This document shows positions 8,326 through 15,844 of a stretch of 16,347 bases of DNA, in pieces (position 1 is the first letter of the stretch; each line of letters opens with the position of its first letter). The translations under genes were made by a program, and so were the position numbers. This DNA is from Pseudomonadota bacterium (GTDB lineage: Bacteria; Bdellovibrionota_C; UBA2361; OMIW01), in the NCBI GenBank assembly GCA_900299205.1, contig OMIW01000043.1, positions 1 to 16,347 of the forward strand. Direction: 5' to 3'. The notes under the pieces were generated by a model. It ran no database searches, was not told the origin of the DNA, and worked only from the letters and a program-made list of their open reading frames with translations.

Positions 8326-9702
8326 TCACCTCAACACGAATCTCATCACCAAATCGGGCACAAATCCATTGATTAAGATAAATCCCGTAATTATGAGAAT
8401 ACATACCCGCTCGCGACCAACCAGCGGAAGGGCAACGGCATTTGGGTAAGAGGGACTCCCAAAAAAAGATCGAGCAAAGAGTCTAAAACATGAGTATCCG
8501 TTGAGGGCAAGGGCGAACACGATCACCGGGACGAGTTGTACCTGGTGTGCAAACGCCCCCTGAAAAAGGAGCTCCTCGCTGATAAAACCAATCGTACCGG
8601 GAAAGCCGACGAGAGAGAGCGCGCAAACAAGAAAACACAATCCAAGCTCTGGATAAGTGCTCGCAAGCCCTGATGCCGAGGTTACCCCCGAAAGACCAAA
8701 CCGGCTAGATAGACAGGAGAGAGCAAGCACCAATCCACCTGAGGCAAAAAGAAGGTTTAGGGTATCAAGCTCAACCGGGACGAGACCAGACGAGCCTACC
8801 GCCGAGGTCCCCGCGAGCACCATGAATCCGAGATGCGACATCACCACATATCCTCCAATTCTTTTGAGCCGATGCTCACCAAACAGGAGAAGTGCAACGT
8901 AGATAAGGCCGATAGCGCAGATAACAGTCAAAGAGAGCGATACGCTATGGGGCAGCCGAGGATACAGGGGAAGGAACAATCGCAGAAAAAACGTGACCCC
9001 TATCGTCATCGTGAGGAGCGGAATGAAGATATTCAAACGGGGAGCACCAAGAAAAAGGGGAAGCCAGCTATGAAACGGAAATAACCCAAGGAATGAGAGC
9101 ATCGAAATAACAAGACAAGTTGACGGCAACCAATGGAGCTCGGCCTCGAACGGTCTATCAATAGGAGGAAGTGCTTGACTATCAAAACCCAACGAGGCGA
9201 TAAAGCCGAACAAAGCTATCCAAGCCAGAATTCGATACAAGATATAGGTTGCCATCCGCTCGCTGTTTAACGAATCAAAAATCAGATAAGCCCGCTCCTG
9301 CAACACAAGGCGCGTCACCGAGATCGTTACCATCAGCAGGAATAAAACAAACAGAATCGGATTTGCCACCCGAAACATAACCATACATGCCGAACTCGCA
9401 AAAAAAACCGTCACAAAGTCTGGTCGAGAGATTACCCGATGAGGGACCGCTGCGAAGCCAACGACCGAAATGAGGGCATAGGCAATAGTAAGCAACCGCG
9501 ACACCTGGCCACCATTATCGCCAAGGGAGGGCAGAGCGAGATGCCATGCTATACCGAGGCTAAGGATACTCGCCCCAATACCAATGACCCGAATCCAGGG
9601 TCGAAGGTCAACCCTCCGGTGACAAGAAACCGTAACAACCCAGCCGATTAAGAAAGGAAGAGAGGGAAGCCACTCTCCCGAAGTCATTACGAAGCTACTC
9701 AT
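8326..9702 (-). CDS. Divergent NuoM/antiporter-like membrane subunit of the DAB module
   Basis: A 458-aa, very hydrophobic protein with about 12-14 membrane segments, related to the antiporter-like subunits of complex I (closest by eye to NuoM). Recognisable motifs are FPFHSWLP (208-214), HRLKRIGGYVVMSHLGFM (278-294, with the conserved Lys K280) and LVGFPGTIGFISEELL (364-379, with E376 at the position of NuoM E407). Key charged residues of the entry half-channel are missing: the helix-5 region (NPILFVLFLLMVTIS) has no Glu, NuoM K234 is replaced by F204, and K265 by T233. It may therefore be a structural or partial-channel subunit. ATG 9702 overlaps the dabB stop (ATGA) and has GGAGG 8 nt upstream (9711-9715); a longer start at 9723 would put this site inside the gene. 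It is the last gene of the sulP-dabA-dabB operon. Confidence 0.85.
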   Translation of the reverse strand: MSSFVMTSGEWLPSLPFLIGWVVTVSCHRRVDLRPWIRVIGIGASILSLGIAWHLALPSLGDNGGQVSRLLTIAYALISVVGFAAVPHRVISRPDFVTVFFASSACMVMFRVANPILFVLFLLMVTISVTRLVLQERAYLIFDSLNSERMATYILYRILAWIALFGFIASLGFDSQALPPIDRPFEAELHWLPSTCLVISMLSFLGLFPFHSWLPLFLGAPRLNIFIPLLTMTIGVTFFLRLFLPLYPRLPHSVSLSLTVICAIGLIYVALLLFGEHRLKRIGGYVVMSHLGFMVLAGTSAVGSSGLVPVELDTLNLLFASGGLVLALSCLSSRFGLSGVTSASGLASTYPELGLCFLVCALSLVGFPGTIGFISEELLFQGAFAHQVQLVPVIVFALALNGYSCFRLFARSFFGSPSYPNAVALPLVGRERVCILIITGFILINGFVPDLVMRFVLR

Positions 9703-10970
9703 CTTCGGGTCCTCCCCGCCCATCGACCTATGGTTGCCGTGAACTGTGCCTCACACCGACCGAGATGAGTCGACACCCGCTCGAGGATGCTCACCAGGCT
9801 ATACGGGCCCAGACCATCGCGTATGCTCGTTAGAAATGCCACTCGATACGCCAAGGCAGCCACTCGAGAATCGGCAGCGAACTGCCCACCGTGTCGTGTC
9901 CTCCCCTCGTGAAGAGCTGAATTTGCGCTTAGAATCTGATAAGTTCTCAAAACTGAGTGCCCGATGAAATGAATTACCGCAACCCGATAAAACCCACAGC
10001 CCACTTCAATAAACATCAGGCCGACCTGAGACATCGACGCGAATGCCAGGCTGCCCTTAATGTCTGTCTGAACTGAAGCCTGAATTGAACCTAATCCTGC
10101 TGAAACTATCCCAATCACACAAAGCGTGCTGTTAAACCACACCGGGAATGTGATCCATTCCCCTGATCTTAGAAGAAGGTAGAGCCCGGCATGTACCGAT
10201 AGCCCCCCGTAAAATATGGCACTTGAGGGCGTTGGACCCTCCATTGCTCGGGGGAGCCAAGCGGAGAAAGGAACCTGCGCCGATTTAGGCATTGCGGCAA
10301 GAAGTATGAGAATAGGGATAATTATGCCACGCAAGCCATCCAGCGATGGATTGGGCGAAATACCACCCTCCTGATGCATCGTGAGCATGAGCGCGGCAAG
10401 AAGAAGACTCGTATCACTGAGCCGATATGCCCAAAATGCGCGGAGCGCATTTTCGCGAGTCGCTCCTCTCTCATGAAAAAAAGATATGAGAAGGGCAGAT
10501 GTCAGCCCAATCAGCTCCCAACCAATGTACATCGTGGCCATATTCCGCGCGAGAACAACTATCGACATCCCAAGGGCGAAGAGCATCACGAGGAGGTAAA
10601 AACGCCCGTGTCCACGGTCGCGGTGCAGATAGTCGCGCGAGAAGGCTGCTGCAATACCGCACAGGGAATAGGTGATCACCAAAAAGGGAGCTGCGAGACC
10701 GTCGAAGGAGAGTTGAACCTGAAGGGAGTGATGGGAGAGAGAGCACAGCATCACCGATGCCACCTCAGTTGGCACTCCTCCGAAAATCAGATAACCCGCC
10801 GAAGCAATAAGCACAGAGGTCCATGCTATCAGCAGCCCATATCGAGCAATGTTCGATATAAATTGTTCACGCCGTGTACCGCCACAAAATATCGCCAAGG
10901 CGATAAGGACCAACGCCCCTACGATGGCCCAAACGGCAGCAAGAGCAAAGAAGGGTACCAGAGTGATCAC
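9699..10970 (-). CDS. dabB: DabB, NuoL-like ion-conducting subunit of the DAB inorganic-carbon transporter
   Basis: A 423-aa inner-membrane protein with about 11 hydrophobic segments, homologous to NuoL/MrpA-type subunits and placed directly after dabA, the arrangement that defines DAB systems. DabB is thought to carry cations whose flow powers CO2 hydration by DabA. Visible motifs are YIGWELIGL (helix-5 Glu, E152), AMPKSAQVPFSAWLPRAM (helix-7 Lys, K229), EGPTPSSA, QTDIKGSLAFASMSQVG (K305) and HFIGHSVLRTYQIL, in which NuoL K342 is replaced by R342. After residue ~350 the protein becomes polar and ends, so the last helices of NuoL, including the one with the exit-side Lys, are absent. The start is GTG, with GGAGGA (10978-10983) 7 nt upstream, overlapping the end of dabA. 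It overlaps the downstream NuoM-like gene by 4 nt. Confidence 0.9.
   Translation of the reverse strand: MITLVPFFALAAVWAIVGALVLIALAIFCGGTRREQFISNIARYGLLIAWTSVLIASAGYLIFGGVPTEVASVMLCSLSHHSLQVQLSFDGLAAPFLVITYSLCGIAAAFSRDYLHRDRGHGRFYLLVMLFALGMSIVVLARNMATMYIGWELIGLTSALLISFFHERGATRENALRAFWAYRLSDTSLLLAALMLTMHQEGGISPNPSLDGLRGIIIPILILLAAMPKSAQVPFSAWLPRAMEGPTPSSAIFYGGLSVHAGLYLLLRSGEWITFPVWFNSTLCVIGIVSAGLGSIQASVQTDIKGSLAFASMSQVGLMFIEVGCGFYRVAVIHFIGHSVLRTYQILSANSALHEGRTRHGGQFAADSRVAALAYRVAFLTSIRDGLGPYSLVSILERVSTHLGRCEAQFTATIGRWAGRTRR
9711..9715 (-). promoter_or_regulatory. Ribosome binding site for the NuoM-like gene
   Basis: On the minus strand GGAGG lies 8 nt before the ATG at 9702, inside the last codons of dabB. 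Together with the ATGA stop/start overlap it supports 9702 as the start and translational coupling to dabB. Confidence 0.7.
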
Positions 10971-10973
10971 TGA

Positions 10974-13900
10974 TTAATCCTCCATCGATTGATGCACCGA
11001 CACGAAAGGAAGATTGCCCGATCGGTGCGAGATAAGGGACTCTTCATCATGAACCTCAGGCACCAACGCCTCAAATGCATCATAGGCAGAGGATACTCTT
11101 CCCCGAATGAGGGGGAAAAGCCGATGATCAACCGGATCGTAGAGAGCAACCTTCACCCATTCGCGCTCAATTAATCCTCTTACAACGGGCAATCTCCCGA
11201 GTGCAGCCTCGAATTGCTCAAGGCGTGACTCAATTATGATATTCAGCCGAACCGGCTCATGAATTTCGACCATCTGGGCCGGTAGTCCTGTGCGCAGATC
11301 ACTCGCAAACCCAGTAATCACCCCCACTAAAGAGGCAATATTCATCGGAAGCTTACTTCCAGCCCCATATACTTCATTATCAACAGACGAAAAGAAGTAT
11401 TCGAGATTTATCCCCATACATACCGGCACAACCGCAGCAAGGATTGCCGTAAGAATTGAAGCCTCCGGATCCACAGAGGGTTCGTAAGAAACAAGAAATG
11501 AGCGCCGGTCGAAGAAGACTCCTCGGGAATGATTGCGCGGACCAATTATTGCTATCGCATTCGTAGCGTGCCCATACTCAGGCCTTGGCTCCGCGATGCT
11601 CTGAGTTCTTCCTTCCACATGCGCAAGTGCTGCATCTCTGTCGTCGTGAGGTGCATACGCAAATCGTCGACACCGCTCCCGGGCGTTCCTACGACGGGCC
11701 TCGTCTACAAGGAATCTTAGCTCCTCAAAAAACTGCCCCGAAGCAGCGGGGATTGAGTCAGTGTCAAAGTAACTGATCGAATCGCTGCTCGTATCGTGAT
11801 ACCCGCCCAGAAAGTGGGTAGAATCCGGAATGTCAATACCCGATTCCCTCAGCAATCTACGAACATCTTGACGATTCGCCATGAGAGCAAAGACGCGCGC
11901 ATTCACCCGTCCCGGTCGTCCTCCACATGCACCACAATCGTAGGCTGATCGAAACGGGTTATTGCGTGATGAGGAGCCATGGCCAAACAAAACGACAATC
12001 GGGGCAAAATTATTTACAAGTCCGATACTACGTAAAAGCCCTCCTACTCGCTGTGCCATCTCAACAGGAGAAAAACCCATTAGTCGTTCGGTAGAAAACT
12101 CGTCGGCCTGACACCCCTCCTCTCGCTCATAAACAATATCCGTCACCGTATCAAGCGGCTCACGACCTGCGATGATGCCAGAGATTCTCCCCGACAATCG
12201 GGGAAAAAGAGTCCTCATCAACATCGGGACGAATGCAATCCCTCCGAGGAGAGAGGCGAGCGCACCACCCATTGCTGACCGGGAACCCCGATCAAACATA
12301 CCTCGACTTCGAATCAAGGTTCGACCAAAGGCGAGGCGTCGATCAACAACGGATAAATGTTGATCCTTTGCTCGCTCGACCACTACATGCCGAGGGCGTA
12401 TAACTACTGGGCAAAAGGGAGCCTCTCCCCCTTCAATCGATTGGTATGCTACATCAACACCGAAGAACCCTGCTGTCCCGAAGGTCACTACATGACGGCC
12501 CATCTCCTCGAGATACCGACGGAAGGACTCTTCTCGATCATCGATACAGGTGATGATTTGGAAGTGGGGGATTGAAGCCGGGCGAGCAGAATGCTTCACA
12601 CCAGCGAGGAATGCGTGATAAACCCGTCTTTCGAAGTTACCCTCGAACGCGAGGTGCCAGACCCGCTCCCGGCGGCGCACTTCCCAGGAGGCAAACAAAC
12701 TGAACAGACGCTCTTTTCTCCACGCCGGCCAGGTCACCAGAGTCCTGGCCGTTACTCCCCGAACCTGACACCAACGGAAAAGATGAAATGCCCGATAATA
12801 GAGGCGGTTGACGATATCATCAGAGTCGACGCCATGTGGCCGAATCTGAGCTCGAGGTTCATCACGAAGGACGTCACGAGCTCTTGCTCGGATTATCATA
12901 GAAACAGCGAGAAACTGAATAAGAAGGTCCTCTCGGGATGCGGAACTTGTCGGGAGAACTTCATGCCGAGTTTCAAGAAGATGAAAGAAACCAGCCCAGC
13001 CCTTAAGTTCGAGTAACTCCCTCTGGAGCACCTCCTCCCATCTGTCCTGGGCCAAATCTTCTTCCCGCAAGATATCCTCAAGGGCGTCAAGTGGGTCTCG
13101 GCCTACCAATCGAGTTAGTCGACTTCCGACTCCTCTGACAAACCACGGAACAAGGGGTGAATGGCCTTGAAGCACCTCACTTACTGCGACGACAAAGCCT
13201 TCCTTACGCCGAGGAAGCTGCCACCCTGCAACTCCATCATCAACATAAGCGGCAGCTAATTTCGTAATGAGAGGCATAGTTAGCTCTCGAGCTGCTCGGT
13301 CTACTGTATCGGCATTCATTCCATCGAGCCGAGTCTCAAGACGAACCATCCGTAAGGCATCGGTCATACTCGCGAGCCACAACATCCTCAAAGCGGTGCG
13401 ATTGACGTCCGGAACCGGGCGTTCCAAAAGCTTCGTGAGCTCCTCGACTACTAATTCATCGTCCTTATTCCAATATTCATGTCGCTCAATGTATTGGTCG
13501 AGATACTCAGAACGCTCCGCAAGGGACATCGCTCGGACGATTGCTCGCTCGCGAGCGATTTCGCCCTCCCACCGTGGAAACGCAAGTTCGGCCGGGTGAT
13601 GATCGAGACCCCCATGTTCGAGAAGTGCCCAGAAAACCGATTCTCTAGTCGTATGTTCGGGAGCTGATAGCAGAATGGCTCGGATGTCCTCGATCGCGCA
13701 CTCGTCAGAGGCAACCTCCTCGTTCTGCCTAACCAGACTCGGCTGATCAAGGAGAATGGCTTCGCGAAGGTCGTGATCATTTATCCTTCCACCGATGAAG
13801 GATCTCTGGTAAGAAAACTCCGATTGATAGGCTCTTGCTCCATAGACACTCGCTGCCTTTTCTACTCCCTCAAGAAAATGATACTCCTCAAAGGCATGGA

Positions 13901-14012
13901 GCGTATTGTGATGAACAAAAACATCAAGGGGGCCTTGAGTTGGCAGGTAATGAGATATCCGGTTGATGATATCACGAAGGCCTGACCGATTGCTGCCGGT
14001 CGAAAGGGTCAT
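10974..14012 (-). CDS. dabA: DabA (DUF2309), beta-carbonic-anhydrase-like subunit of the DAB complex
   Basis: A 1012-aa protein of the DUF2309/UPF0753 family. DabA is a peripheral cytoplasmic subunit that binds zinc and is thought to hydrate CO2 to bicarbonate in one direction when coupled to DabB. The N-terminus has the family signature around FVHHNTLHAFEEYHF and GGRINDHDLREAIL. The predicted zinc ligands are all present: C489 and D491 in TCIDDREES, H678 in LFGHGSSS and C693 in SAYDCGACGG. The C-x-D spacing and the 15-residue His-Cys spacing match Halothiobacillus DabA2 (C351, D353, H524, C539). No membrane segments dominate. The protein is large for the family. GGGAG lies 5 nt before the ATG. 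It follows sulP by 72 nt and is followed after 3 nt by dabB, so the three belong to one transcript. Confidence 0.95.
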   Translation of the reverse strand: MTLSTGSNRSGLRDIINRISHYLPTQGPLDVFVHHNTLHAFEEYHFLEGVEKAASVYGARAYQSEFSYQRSFIGGRINDHDLREAILLDQPSLVRQNEEVASDECAIEDIRAILLSAPEHTTRESVFWALLEHGGLDHHPAELAFPRWEGEIARERAIVRAMSLAERSEYLDQYIERHEYWNKDDELVVEELTKLLERPVPDVNRTALRMLWLASMTDALRMVRLETRLDGMNADTVDRAARELTMPLITKLAAAYVDDGVAGWQLPRRKEGFVVAVSEVLQGHSPLVPWFVRGVGSRLTRLVGRDPLDALEDILREEDLAQDRWEEVLQRELLELKGWAGFFHLLETRHEVLPTSSASREDLLIQFLAVSMIIRARARDVLRDEPRAQIRPHGVDSDDIVNRLYYRAFHLFRWCQVRGVTARTLVTWPAWRKERLFSLFASWEVRRRERVWHLAFEGNFERRVYHAFLAGVKHSARPASIPHFQIITCIDDREESFRRYLEEMGRHVVTFGTAGFFGVDVAYQSIEGGEAPFCPVVIRPRHVVVERAKDQHLSVVDRRLAFGRTLIRSRGMFDRGSRSAMGGALASLLGGIAFVPMLMRTLFPRLSGRISGIIAGREPLDTVTDIVYEREEGCQADEFSTERLMGFSPVEMAQRVGGLLRSIGLVNNFAPIVVLFGHGSSSRNNPFRSAYDCGACGGRPGRVNARVFALMANRQDVRRLLRESGIDIPDSTHFLGGYHDTSSDSISYFDTDSIPAASGQFFEELRFLVDEARRRNARERCRRFAYAPHDDRDAALAHVEGRTQSIAEPRPEYGHATNAIAIIGPRNHSRGVFFDRRSFLVSYEPSVDPEASILTAILAAVVPVCMGINLEYFFSSVDNEVYGAGSKLPMNIASLVGVITGFASDLRTGLPAQMVEIHEPVRLNIIIESRLEQFEAALGRLPVVRGLIEREWVKVALYDPVDHRLFPLIRGRVSSAYDAFEALVPEVHDEESLISHRSGNLPFVSVHQSMED

Positions 14013-14084
14013 TGTGTCTCCCTGAACAAAGATACTGGGCTCTGAACGACGCTCTCTGTGCCTTCGATGGTGGCCCCGGAAATA

Positions 14085-15686
14085 TCAGCGGCGAATCGCC
14101 GTCGCAGTCGGATCGGCGCCTGAGCACACATGAGCATCGAGTCCCGATACAAAAATAGTCACTCCCGCAAGCTCTGCCTGTAACCGCCCGAGTTTATCGC
14201 GGAATGTATGTTCCACCAGAGTGCATTGACTAAAATCAATTTGCACTTTGCTGACTTCCGGCCCCGCCTCTTCAATGATTCGCCGAAACGCGACAAAATT
14301 GCTAAAGACTGCGTTACCTTGAAGTCGTATCCGCAACGTATCATCTTCTCTTTCAACCACCTGCGAACCAGAAAGAATATGATGAAGCTTGGTCCCTCGG
14401 AGAACGACATAGCCGACCGCACAACCGAGGCCGGCCGCGACGCCAATCAACAGGTCCTCGGTGACGGTCAAAACGCACGTTATCAAGAAAAAAACAAACT
14501 GTTCCCGTCCGGTATTCCACGCATGAATGAACTCGCGAGGTGCCGCGAGCCGAAAGCCGACATAAACCAAGACCCCCGCCAGCGCACTGAGGGGCACTCG
14601 GGCCAGGATCGGGGAGAAAACTCCCAAGTAGGCGAGCAACAACAATCCGTGCGTTAGGTTTGCCCGCGAGGTCGACGCCCCCGCATCCACGTTCGCTTTG
14701 CTTCGCACAATTTCAGAAATCATCGGGAGACCTCCAAGGAGACCCGATATGACGTTACCAATTCCTAGCGCTATCAAGTCCCTATCGGGATTCGCTCGAC
14801 GACGCTCAGGGTCCATCCCATTTACGGCACTCACGGTCAAGAGAGACTCAATACTACCAACGATCGCGAAAAAGGCTATATATTTCAGAGAGTGAAAAGA
14901 GATGAGTCGTGACCAATCAGGAAAAAAAACCGACTCAGAGAGAGAATGAGGTAATTTCACCAAGAAATCAGGACCCAAAGGATACTCAGCACCGTGAAAT
15001 ACATAGGTATGGAGCTGCGTGATGTCAAAGAGGGCGTCGAAACAGATTGCGAGGACCAGCACGATCAGAACGGCAGGCACCCGCTTTAAAAAACCGAGCG
15101 GGTAGCGCGCACAAATAATCATCACTGCAAGACTGGTGACCCCTATCAAGGTGATTACCGGGTTCAAAGCTTTGAGGCTGTTTCCGATCTCAGAAATAAG
15201 CGCCATCGGAGTCTTTCCACTCGGAGTCACGCCGAGCAGAACATGGATCTGCTTTCCCATGACGATAATACCGATCGCCGCGAGCATGCCATGGATGACA
15301 GATCCAGGCATCATCTCAGCGAGAACACCACACCGAAATACCCCCAGCAGAATCTGGATGACTCCCGCAACGACGATTGCAGCCGCCGTACGGTACACTC
15401 CCGACATCGGATCCCCGGGGTCGGCGAGCTCTGTTACCGCCCCGAGAACGATCACGATCAATCCCGCCGCTGGTCCTTTAATGGTGAGGCGTGCGCCGCC
15501 TGCCAGAGAGGTAACTACCCCCCCAACGATTGCCGCAATCAGCCCCGAAGCCGCTGGATAGCCACTTGCCACGGCGATTCCAAGCGAGAGGGGAAGTGCT
15601 ATGAGGGAAACTAAAAAACCGGCGGCGAGGTCACTCGTCCAGCCGCTTTTGGAGGAGGTAGCCGCAGAGGGCGCGATCTGTTTCAT
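14085..15686 (-). CDS. SulP family inorganic anion (possible bicarbonate) transporter with STAS domain
   Basis: A 533-aa inner-membrane transporter of the SLC26/SulP family. Residues ~20-430 form the transport domain, with LAAGFLVSLIALPLSLGIA near the start, TIKGPAAGLIVIVLGAV as the substrate-site helix, and the signature SAVNGMDPERRRANPDRDL followed by GLLGGLPMISEIVRSKANV. Residues ~445-525 form a cytoplasmic STAS domain; its loop reads VEHTFRDKL instead of the canonical DSSG, as in the SulP subgroup with a DHT-type motif. The family moves sulfate, bicarbonate, dicarboxylates or other anions, and sequence alone does not tell which. Its position as first gene of an operon with dabA and dabB suggests bicarbonate, as an inference. 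GGAG lies 5 nt before the ATG. The gene is complete. Confidence 0.92.
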   Translation of the reverse strand: MKQIAPSAATSSKSGWTSDLAAGFLVSLIALPLSLGIAVASGYPAASGLIAAIVGGVVTSLAGGARLTIKGPAAGLIVIVLGAVTELADPGDPMSGVYRTAAAIVVAGVIQILLGVFRCGVLAEMMPGSVIHGMLAAIGIIVMGKQIHVLLGVTPSGKTPMALISEIGNSLKALNPVITLIGVTSLAVMIICARYPLGFLKRVPAVLIVLVLAICFDALFDITQLHTYVFHGAEYPLGPDFLVKLPHSLSESVFFPDWSRLISFHSLKYIAFFAIVGSIESLLTVSAVNGMDPERRRANPDRDLIALGIGNVISGLLGGLPMISEIVRSKANVDAGASTSRANLTHGLLLLAYLGVFSPILARVPLSALAGVLVYVGFRLAAPREFIHAWNTGREQFVFFLITCVLTVTEDLLIGVAAGLGCAVGYVVLRGTKLHHILSGSQVVEREDDTLRIRLQGNAVFSNFVAFRRIIEEAGPEVSKVQIDFSQCTLVEHTFRDKLGRLQAELAGVTIFVSGLDAHVCSGADPTATAIRR

Positions 15687-15844
15687 GAAGTCTCCAAAGG
15701 ACCTACCCGCAGATTACGTTCGGGGGCCATCAGATCGGAGGGTACGCCCCTGTAATCGGTCTTGCAAGCTCACAAAAGGTAAAAGCCTTGACACCTTATA
15801 AAAAAACCTACCCTCATTCGTACCCCTGGCGATATCATCAGGTT
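15687..15844. promoter_or_regulatory. Divergent intergenic region, presumed promoters of the sulP-dab operon and the rightward gene
   Basis: This 158-nt region is the only non-coding space upstream of the four-gene minus-strand operon. On the minus strand TTGCAA (15762-15767) and TACCCT (15739-15744) are 17 nt apart and give a weak sigma-70-like match about 50 nt before the sulP ATG. On the plus strand a perfect TTGACA (15788-15793) is followed by an AT-rich run (TTATAAAAAAA) but by no good -10 at the normal distance. No riboswitch, LysR-type T-N11-A box or terminator could be defended by eye. Confidence 0.35.

Noticed and set aside
9699-10970. Frameshift or broken gene making dabB short
   Set aside because: The stop overlaps the next start as ATGA with a good ribosome binding site, and the downstream protein is a full antiporter-like chain with its own first helices rather than the missing end of DabB.
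10374-10973. 199-codon + strand open frame opposite dabB
   Set aside because: Lies wholly antisense to dabB, whose protein has clear NuoL motifs; the antisense product is polar and low in complexity.
12591-13016. 141-codon + strand open frame opposite dabA
   Set aside because: Antisense shadow of dabA, with no motif or ribosome binding site.
8326-14012. Complex I (nuo) or Mrp antiporter operon
   Set aside because: The NuoL-like and NuoM-like genes sit with a DUF2309 gene carrying the DabA zinc site, and no other complex I or Mrp subunit is present.
14208-14657. 149-codon + strand open frame opposite sulP
   Set aside because: Antisense shadow of the SulP coding sequence, with no supporting features.
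15788-15802. TTGACA plus TATAAA as a plus-strand promoter
   Set aside because: Only 3 nt separate the two elements, so they cannot act as a -35/-10 pair; no other -10 at 16-18 nt was found.
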